DNA of 64,000 bases from Datura wrightii (Eukaryota > Streptophyta > Magnoliopsida > Solanales > Solanaceae). Below are positions 55,906 to 64,000 of this stretch, piece by piece (position 1 is the stretch's first letter; every line of letters starts with the position of its first letter). The translations under genes were made by a program, and so were the position numbers. Location of the stretch: the NCBI GenBank assembly GCA_035772735.1, contig JASDFA010000006.1, positions 70,138,001-70,202,000 on the forward strand, given 5' to 3'. The notes beneath the pieces were generated by a model. The model did not search any database. It saw nothing but the letters and a program-made list of their open reading frames with translations, and was not told where the DNA came from.

Positions 55906-58900
55906 TGTCATGCCCCACCTTGGGAGGCATGACGGGCACCTAGTGCCACATTGTGATCTGACTGGCCTAGCAAGGCTTCTGCATGTCGGGTGCATTCCTG
56001 AAACTCAATTCAAGAAAACAACGAGCTATATCTCGGTTGTAAACATAGCCTCCGACCGACAAGGTCGTATAGCCACCTATAAATAAAAATAGCTAACCAA
56101 CAACAAGCAACAAAGGGGATCCTATGTGGGCCGACAAGACCACCATGCTATCTAGTTATAATAGAAAAGAGAACAAGCCACTATACTAGGCCCCACACAG
56201 CCAGCAACAACTAACTAACTGACGACTGTAGTCTGAAAGCCTCTAAGAATACAAATAGTGGTTGGGACAGGGCCCCTGCCTACCCCAAATGCTATACAAA
56301 TGAAAGACTATAACCTCTACAACCTGGCAACTTCGAATGAAGGGAGCTGGCCAAACTGCTGACTCTGAACAGCTTCTACGGAAGACCCTGGACTCTATCT
56401 GTCTGAACCTAAAGGCAAGTAATGCAGAACCCGGGGATGGGCATCAGTACAATATGTACCGAATATGTAAGGCAGTAAATAAGTTGTTAAAGACTGAAAG
56501 TAAGTAGAGAGAAGGGGCAAAAAGATTAACTTGTAAGCTGGCTTATTCATCTAGCAAAACACTATATGTACATGAGCTACGACTATACAATCACATATTC
56601 ATAAGCTATAGCTAGCAGACAAGATTACAAACAAGAAACTAACCTAGCCCCCATAAGCCTGGAAGGTAAAAGCAACACAGAAATAACCTACCGGGACCCC
56701 CATAAGCCCTGGCAAGTACACCTCAATCTATATACCCCTATTCAGGTTTCTATGACTCTATTGGTGCTATAGCCAACCTACCTGTCCCCCTAGGTCTACA
56801 ACTGAGCCCGCTTGGCTCCTGATCTGTAGCTATGTCTGAGTCCGGTGGACTCCTGATAACTACACCCTGGGCACTAGGCTCGACGAGGGTGTGATGCCGA
56901 TACAGCATAAAGCTAATAATCCCGCCATGGAATGGACTGTAATATGGCACTTGGGCCTCTACATCATCTATGGAGATGGCATATCTCTCCTTAGAGCGAC
57001 GTCATATAGCCCCTGGCGGGCGACAACACAACTAGTAACCCTAGGGTGGTCACGGAATTCTCTTAAGTGAAGGAAACCCCACCCGAGGTGCTATACTAAA
57101 GTCTTAACCTAGCCACTCAAAAGGAATATATGTCCTTCTAGTCCTAACGCGACCGTTGCTCGCCCCTAGAATAATCTGTATGGCTACTAGCAGGCACACC
57201 CATGCACCTATATTTGATCAGAGGATCATGGTAGTGATCATAATCTCTAATGATCTAGACCGAATAGGGCGAGATTTGGAGTGGCCTAACAATACTCTGG
57301 ATTTCCTACTCAGACAACTATAACTCATAAGCAACTGTAGGGCGGCAGACGATCAATTACTTAGTTCCTTTACTTAGAATGATTTTAGGGCTGCTACTGA
57401 CCTTACATGCTTTCGAGCGGTCGGCCCCTAATCCTCCACAGGCTGCTTACTGACATTCCTAGCCTGAGGGTAATACTACGCAAACATGGTTCTAGTACCT
57501 TAGAGCTTAACTTGGTCTGTTCCGATTTTATCTGACTCTCCTTGGTGATTCCTAACCTTATAGATAAGTTCATATGGACTTGGCCACTCACAATCTGTAC
57601 CTGAATATCCTATAGGAACAGGCTGGGGCGTTGGTTCTGCCTCTAACTGCTAATAAGGTCCCCATCCTTAGGGTAGCCACAGGTCTATTTAACCTGAACG
57701 ACTGGGATGGATTCCTGGGAAACCTATATAATGAATACTAAGTCAACTGGAAATGACTGTCACTGGTAGTAGCTAACTCAGTTCACTAGACAACCCTAGT
57801 GCCGTTGACTCTATAGTATGGCCATCCTATCTAAATTTCTACCTCAGGGGCGTGAGGATATGCCAATGGCCTCTAGGCGTGCTTCACTGACAATACAGTC
57901 GCCAAATTGGTACTTGTATCCCCTAGCTATGCCTATGTTGTTTAACTTACTAACTCAGGCCCTATAACTATGCACGAGCTTCTAAGGTCTAGGCCTGACA
58001 ATGAAACATCCAATCCTGCTAATGCAATGAACTGGAGATCGGAAGAGTTCCTATGAAGCTTCTAGCATGTGTCATACTTAACCTGTCTTTTCCCGATAAG
58101 GGATACTGCAATGTAATCTTTACACATTTTTCTAGCAGCTAACCACAACATATGTATATTCATAGTCTACAGACAACAGTTGACCACAACATCGCTAATC
58201 ACAATCTACTGGTAGAAGCTATTTGCAACATATGGGACCGTTATTTGCATTCAAGAACATAATTCGTATCATTATATGATGAGAATAACTTTCCAAAGGG
58301 GTAAGTCTCACATACCTCGAAGGCCGACTTTCGTTCAGCTGGCGAGTTTCAACTTGCAATCGGAAATTTCTTCCAACTATAACCTTTATACTTAGAGAAT
58401 AGGACTAATTTTAATACTAAATTTGATAAAAAGTGATAACTTTTATTAACAACAACAACTATAATTCAACTCCGTAAAACTCGGTCGAAGACCTATAATT
58501 TTTCGAGAGTTCAGAAGGGAAACATGCTTACCTAATGCCTGTGGTGAGTAGGAATCAATTTGGAACAATTCTGACAACTTTACTCGGTGGAGTTTCGATT
58601 TTCCAAGTTAATTTTCGAGAAATAACTCCGTAGTAATGCTTCCCGAAGGCCTAGGACTCTTTATCCAAAGTTAATTTGAGATTGGATGGCGTTTGGTAGC
58701 GTAATCGCATGAAAAACCAATGAAAGTTGCGTGCTTCTACTCTTCTGGACGTGGGTTCTATTTGAAATGTCTTAAAATGAAGTGAATGAGGGTATATATA
58801 CTTGAGGCTGGTAGCAGGGGGCGCCCCACACTGGCCATTACGCGAGCCTGCCTCCAGCCTCGCACCGGCCAGTGCCCTGCCGGCTAGCGCGTCATGCTGG

Positions 58901-59024
58901 CCCCTCATGGCCTAGCCTCACTCGACCCTTCTTTCGAGGCTTTTTCCCCATGCGTCAAGCTCTCTTTATTCATCACAAATCCATGCATACGCTTACTAAT
59001 CGTTAACATTTATGGGGTGTAACA
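55906..59024 (-). mobile_element. Solo LTR F (C/E family) inserted in the leader of E
   Basis: On the minus strand it starts TGTTACACCCCATAAATG (ending at 59024) and ends CCCAAGGTGGGGCATGACA at 55906; 3119 bp. The leader of E is continuous on both sides (GACAGGAGGCTACGAGGT | insert | GGCATAGTGTGGTTACCC), matching the leader of C (GCAGGAGGCTGCGAGGCATG). No coding sequence or second LTR is present. The flanks GAGGT and TCGGC are a poor match for a 5-bp duplication. It has its own TATA run (about 58792-58801, reversed). It is 0.5-1.4 kb longer than the C and E LTRs, mainly in 57100-58300. Confidence 0.8.
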
Positions 59025-59128
59025 TCGGCATAGTGTGGTTACCCTCCTTTCTCCTTCAGTCGTGTTTTTGAGCTGTGTTGTATAAGGTAACTCCCTAAGC
59101 TTACATTATTATACTTATATACAGAGAA
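59025..59128 (+). other. Remaining leader of element E
   Basis: Aligns with 38430-38515 of C (GTGGTTACCCTCCTTTCTCC, CAGTCGTG, ACAGAGAA). It ends at the likely gag start ATGTCTGAC (59129). Confidence 0.75.
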
Positions 59129-60480
59129 ATGTCTGACGCATGACAGACCATGATTGGTCGGGAGCTAGATGTCACGGTAGGAGAGGGCACTAGTTGGGGG
59201 CCCCAGTCAGAGTGGGCCCGATCTAAGGGTGATAGGGAGACATCACCTCGATCTCCTCAGAACTCACCACTGTACCAGGAGTCCTCCAGGGCAGAAGATA
59301 TATCGGTGCCACCCCCATCTATCCTAGTTCCATCAAATCAGGAGATTAGGAGTGCAATTTACATGTTGGTTCAAATGATGGCTGCCCAACGTCAGCCCCA
59401 GCCAGTACTACCAACCATTGTTGAGCCTACTGAGGGGCCCGAGAGTTCGAGAGTCCGCTAGTTCCTGGACTTGAGTCCTCCGCAGTTTACAGGAATATAT
59501 TATAGAGAGGACCCTCAAAACTTCATAGACTAGCTACATAGGATATTCAGGGTCATGTATGCCTCGTCCATAGAATCAGTTGAGTTAGCAGTGTTCTGAT
59601 TGCGAGAGATAGCATCTTTGTGGAACGAGAGTTGGGAAAGGTCCCTAGGCAGAGATGCACCCCCACCTACATGGCCTAGCTTCTCTGAAGCTTTCATAGA
59701 TCACTATTTGCCCTAAGAGATCAGGCAGTCCAGAGTAGAATAGTTTTTACATTTGGAGAAGGGCAGAATGAGTGTCAGAGAATATGCATTGGGATTTGAT
59801 TCCTTGGCCAGATATGCGCCTACATTTGTTGATACCATGCCAAGCAGGGTACATTGATTTATTATGGGACTGGCGCTAGAGTATGTAGAATCTTGTACCA
59901 CAGCCACATTGTGAGAGGATATGGATATCTCACGAATTTAGGCCTTTGCTTAGAACATAGAGGAAATCATACAGTGTCAGTATGCGATTGACAGGATAGG
60001 TCAGGAGCAGCGTCGGAGGGCTAGACCTGCAGACTTTCAGGGTGGGCCCAGGACTCATTTATCAGGTAGGCCACCTAGGCCCCCATTTCAGCAGCAGCAG
60101 GACAGCAGATCAGATCGTCGTGGACAGTCAGGTCCCGGTGAAAGTTCACGAGTGTCAGGCTCACAGCAGCAGAGGGGTCCAGATCAGATGGGACCAGCTA
60201 TACCATGTTGCAGTACCTGTAATAGGAGACATCCAAGGAGATGCAGATACGGCTCCACCGCCTGCTATTCTTGTGGACAGGAGGGACATATGATGAGGGA
60301 CTGTCCGACTAGGAACTAGGGTGATCAGGACAGCAGAATAGGTCCTCAGCAGGTTCATATGTTCCAGCACCTTCTGCAAGGCGCAGGCCCTCAGCTCCAG
60401 CTGGTAGGGGTCGAGGTATATTAGGGGAATCTAGTTCAGTCAGCAGTCAAGATCACACTTATGCACTACCGGGACGATAG
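59129..60480 (+). pseudogene. Element E gag
   Basis: After a short ATG start with an early stop, the frame 59150-59461 gives a Ser/Pro-rich N-terminus and EIRSAIYMLVQMMAAQ, the usual gag opening. Capsid pieces follow: LDLSPPQFTGIYYREDPQNF, ASLWNESWERSL, EKGRMSVREYALGFDSLARY and DMDISRI. Then comes a Gln/Arg/Gly-rich linker and an intact zinc knuckle, CYSCGQEGHMMRDC (CX2CX4HX4C, 60263-60304). At least eight in-frame stops. Readable in one main frame with few shifts, so decay is mostly by point changes, many of them CAG/CGA/TGG to stop. Confidence 0.85.
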
Positions 60481-61018
60481 GAGTCAGAGTCGTCACCAGA
60501 TGTTATGACAGGTATGCTGGATTTTTGTTCTCACTCAGTTTATGCTCTAATAGATCCAGATTCCACTCTGTCTTATATTACTCCGCTAGTGGCCCAGAAG
60601 TTCGGTATAACACCAGAATTACTCCAGCAACCCTTCTCACTGTATACACCCATTGGTGACTCTATTGTTGTAAAGAGAATTTACCGGGATTGTACAGTAG
60701 AAATTGTTGGTCGCTAGACCTTAGCAAATTTAGTGGAGATGAAAATGATTGATTTTAATGTAATTATGGGTACGGATTGGCCGGAACCATGTTACACCAA
60801 TGTAGAGTGTTGGACTAAAACTGTCCGATTTCACTTTCCAGGGGAGGTAGTGCGAGAGTGGAAAGGCAATGCAGCTACGCCAAAAGGTAGGTTCATATCC
60901 TATCTTCGGGCAAGAAAGTTGATAGCAAAGGGCTGTATTTACCATATTGTTAGGGTTCAGGATATGCTAGCAGAATCCCCAACCCTTCAGTCTATCCCGG
61001 TGATTTTGAGTTTTTAGA
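60481..61018 (+). pseudogene. Element E protease
   Basis: VYALIDPDSTLSYITPLVAQ (in 60505-60717) is the protease active-site region with DPDST at 60553-60567; the Gly after the catalytic pair is Asp, which should disable it. A TAG at 60715 is followed in frame by NLVEMKMIDFNVIMGTDWPE and FPGEVVREWKG. The frame 60733-61017 ends at a TAG just before the RT. Confidence 0.82.
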
Positions 61019-61019
61019 T

Positions 61020-61676
61020 GTGTTCTCAGATGAGCTTCCTGGTATTCCCCCAGAGTGTGAGATTGATTTTTCTATTGATTTGCTACCAGGTACCAAACCT
61101 ATATTCATCCCTCTGTATCGAATGGCTCCTGCCCAATTGAAAGAGCTAAAAGAACAATTGAAAGACTTGTTAGATAATGGTTTTATCATACCTAGTACTT
61201 CGTCGTGGGGTGTCCCAGTTCTGTTCATGAGAAAGAAAGATGGCTCCCTAAGCATGTGTATAGATTATCGGCAGTTAAATAAAGTTACTATTAAGAACAA
61301 ATACCCCCTCCCAAGAATAGATGATTGGTTTGACCAGTTGTAGATGGCAAAAAATTTCTCCAAAATTGATTTGAGATCTGGGTACCACCAGGTACGTATC
61401 TGGGAGAAAGATATCCCGAAGACAGCTTTCAGGACCAGGTATGGTCATTTTGAGTTTTTAGTCATGTCTTTCGGGTTGACGAATGTCCCAGAAATGTTCA
61501 TGGATCTGATAAACAATATCTTCAGGACATATTTAGATCTATTTGTGATAGTCTTCATTGATGATATTCTGGTATATTCCCACTTAGAGGTTGAACATAG
61601 AGGTCACTTGCGAACAGTACTCCAGATCCTCATAGACCGCCAGTTATATGCAAAGCTCTATAAATGTGAGTTTTGA
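61020..61676 (+). pseudogene. Element E reverse transcriptase
   Basis: Frame 61020-61343: FSDELPGIPPECEIDFSIDL, DLLDNGFIIPSTSSWGVPVL and CIDYRQLNKVTIKNKYPLPR, then a stop. Frame 61344-61676: motif A NFSKIDLRSGYHQ, FGLTNVPEMFMDLIN and the catalytic FIDDILVYS (FIDD at 61554-61565). Key acids are kept. It is the best preserved RT in the window apart from the stop at 61341-61343 and the one at 61674. Confidence 0.9.
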
Positions 61677-62340
61677 TTGAATTTCATAGCTTTCTTTGTC
61701 CATATTGTATCAGATGCAGGCATCCAGGTTGACTCACAGAAAATTGAGGCAGTAAAGACATGGCCGAGACCTACAACTCCAATGGATGTTCGTAGCTTCC
61801 TGGAGTTAGCCGGGTACTATAGAAGATTCATGGAAGGATTTTATACCCTGTCCGCTCCATTGACCAGATTGACTCAGAAAGCAGCCAAATTTCACTAGAC
61901 CAAAGATTTTGAGCAGAGTTTGTAGGAGTTGAAAAATACGTTGACATCTACACCAGTGCTAGTTTTACCGGAAGGTTCAGAGGGTTATGTTGTATACTGT
62001 GATGCTTCGGGCATTGGGTTAGAGTATGTTTAGATGCAACATGGTAAGGTAATTGTTTATGCTTCAATGCATCTAAGGGAGCATGAAAAGAACTACCCTA
62101 CCCACGATTTAGAGTTAGCTGCAGTGGTTCATGCTTTAAAAATATGGATGCATTATTTTTATGGCGTGCATGGGGATACTTTTACTAATCATAAAAGCCT
62201 CCAAGACAATTTCACGCAAAAAGAGCTAAATTTATGACAATGTCGTTGGCTAGAATTGTTGAAACACTACAATGTGAACATCTTGTATCACCTAAGGAAG
62301 GCTAATATTGTAGACGATGCCCTTAGCTGCAGATCCATGG
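61677..62340 (+). pseudogene. Element E RT thumb and RNase H
   Basis: VDSQKIEAVKTWPRPTTPMD and FLELAGYYRRFMEGFYTL form the thumb (61677-61898), ended by a TAG. RNase H follows: VVYCDASGIGLEYV-stop, YPTHDLELAAVVHALKIWMH, GDTFTNHKSLQDNFTQKELN (catalytic Asp to Asn), a TGA at 62235, and NIVDDALSCRSMG. Inactive. Confidence 0.86.
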
Positions 62341-63893
62341 GTATCTTAGCATATTTGAGGCCAGAGCAGCGAGAAATGACTTGAGAGCTACACTGGTTAG
62401 CTAGTTTAGCAGTCCGGGTAGTAGATTCATAGGATAATTGGGTTGTAATTCAAAATAAAATAGTATCATCCTAGTTGTAGAGGTCAAGGAGTGGTATGAG
62501 GACCCTAATCTAGTACAGCTCAGAGATTAGGTTCAGCAGGGTGAATTATCAGCCTTCAAGTTAACGGAAGATGGGGTCTTGAGATTCAGAGGTTGACTAT
62601 GTGTTCCTGATGTAGCAGGGCTCTGCCAGCAGATCATGGCAGAGGTACAATATTCTCATTACTCTCTTCGTCCAGGTTTGACGAAGATGTACCATGATAT
62701 AAAGGAGATATACTGGTGGCCTGGAATGAAGAAAGGTGTAGCGAATTTGTAGCACAGTGTCATAATTGTCAGTAGGTAAAAGCTGAGCATTAGAAACCTG
62801 GCGGACTAACTCAGGAGATGGTTGTACCTATGTGGAAATGGGAGGCAGTTAATATGGACTGTGTGACAGGACTACCCTGTACCAGATGCAAATTTGACTC
62901 TATTTGGGTTATTGTTGATAGGTTGACGAAATCAGCTCACTTCCTGCCAGTCCACACTACATTCTCAGCTAAAGATTACGCCAAGTTATATATTAAAGAC
63001 ATAGTCCGACTGCATGGTGTCCCAGTACCTATTATTTCCGATAGAGGGAACAGTTTACAACTAGATTTTGGTAATCATTTTAGAAAGTTTTGGGAACACA
63101 AGTTAATTTGAGTACAGTTTTTCATCCCCATACAAATGGTCAAGCAAGCGCACCATTCAGACGCTTGAGGATATGTTTCGCGCGTGTGTGCTAGACTTTG
63201 GGGGAAGTTGGGATGAGCATTTACCCCTTATTTAATTTTCATATAATAACAGTTACCACTCTGCCATCCAGATGGCGCCTTATGAGGCCTTATATGGGCG
63301 GAAATGTAGGTCCCCCATAGGATATTTCAAAGTAGGGGAGTCAGGATTAATCGGACCTGATATGATCCACCAGTCACAAAAAAGTGATACTTATCAGAGA
63401 ACGTTTGCTAACATCCAGAGTCGGTAGAAGTCCTATTCCGATGTTCAGCGCAGAGACTTGGAATTTTAATGTAGACAATTGGGTGTTTCTCAAGGTGTCG
63501 CCTATGAAAGGCGTGATGAGGTTTGGCAAGAAGGGCAAGCTTAGCCCTAGATTCATTGGCTCGTATGGAATCCTCCGAAGAATAGGTCGAGTGGCATATG
63601 AGTTAAAACTGCCTTCAGAGCTAGAATCTGTTCATCCATTCTTCGACATGTCAATGCTGTGAAAGTGCATAAGGGACTCATCTCGAGTTGTTCCTGTCGA
63701 GGATGTTCGAGTTACTAAAGAATTAGCCTACGAAGAAACTCCAGTTGCCATACTAGATAGACAGGTTCGTAAACTGAGAACTAAAGATGTAGCCTTCGCT
63801 AAAATCTTATGGAGGAACAGAAATGTAGAAGAAATGACTTGGGAAGCTGAGGATGAAATGAGGGCTAGATATCCACACTTATTCCAGATCTGA
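62341..63893 (+). pseudogene. Element E integrase and chromodomain-like tail
   Basis: The zinc domain is damaged: EVQYSHYSLRPGLTKMYHDI has Gln and Arg in place of the two His, and the CPNC pair reads CHNC after a frame change. The 62818-63111 core keeps the first Asp (NMDCVTGLPC) and second Asp (IISDRGNSLQ), then shifts frame. A base is missing in the QAERT codon region near 63145, so the Glu is lost. YNNSYHSAIQMAPYEALYGR, KVSPMKGVMRFGKKGKLSPR and the chromodomain-like ILDRQVRKLRTKDVAFAKIL follow. The gene ends YPHLFQI and TGA 63891-63893. Confidence 0.88.
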
Positions 63894-64000
63894 CAGTGGA
63901 GGTGAGATTTTTGTTCGGATGTTACCTTGTTGTTTAGATTATTAGTACTGTTTAGTTGTTCACTTCTGTGTTGTGGAATAATTTTTTTAGTGTCCTGTGA
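63894..64000 (+). other. 3' UTR of element E, running off the window
   Basis: T-rich non-coding sequence like 42777-42900 of C. The purine tract and 3' LTR of E are outside. Confidence 0.7.

Noticed and set aside
1..64000. A host protein-coding gene, tRNA, rRNA or pararetrovirus
   Set aside because: No frame showed a host domain, no cloverleaf or rRNA core was noticed, and no caulimovirid movement or coat-protein motifs were seen; all recognisable coding traces are gypsy or copia gag-pol.

Overview
The window is plant nuclear DNA made almost entirely of transposable elements. No host gene, rRNA or tRNA gene could be supported. The signs of a plant are Ty3/gypsy chromoviruses of the Tekay/Del type (long LTRs of 1.7-3.1 kb, initiator-tRNA-Met type primer sites TTGGTATCAGAGC, integrases ending in a chromodomain-like segment), a Ty1/copia remnant, Tat/Ogre-type LTR ends and a Tourist-like MITE. 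The style of the elements suggests a large-genome eudicot, most likely Solanaceae. That is an inference; no gene fixes the species.

Left part (1-30431), old and eroded: the 3' end and 3' LTR of a Tekay-type element G (+, 1-2516); a mosaic of LTR scraps, microsatellites and a Tat/Ogre LTR end (2517-7288); a truncated Tekay-type element H (-, 7289-13509) cut off by a truncated LTR of another family (13510-14905); Tat/Ogre-type LTR sequence (to about 16855); a heavily decayed Ty3/gypsy element J (+, about 17440-23020) whose 3' region also exists as a second copy at 3945-4560 and which carries a 211-bp MITE; a Tekay 3'-UTR scrap at about 24 kb; an AT-rich zone with tandem duplications; and a Ty1/copia 3' end A (-, 28725-30431).

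Right part (30432-64000), one nest: copia A was entered by gypsy element B (-). B was entered twice, by element C (+, both LTRs and a perfect 5-bp target duplication GGTCC) and by element D (+). D was entered by element E (+, runs off the right edge). E carries a solo LTR F (-) just behind its primer site. This gives five levels A > B > D > E > F, with C as a sister insertion to D inside B. The right halves of A, B, D and E lie outside the window.

Genes: every gag-pol copy is broken by stops, frameshifts or deletions. Element C is the youngest datable insertion (about 46 substitutions by eye between its two 2572-bp LTRs). It lacks recognisable gag, protease and RT palm, and holds about 2.5 kb of unrecognised sequence there, so it was probably moved in trans. 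The most interesting non-coding signals are: inverted-repeat clusters in the promoter-proximal part of several unrelated LTR families; a 29-bp minisatellite expanded inside the LTR of E; and a conserved 3' module (AAACTCTGCCGAAATTTTT, then hairpin ACATTCG-AGGA-CGAATGT, then polypurine tract) seen whole or in part in several elements.
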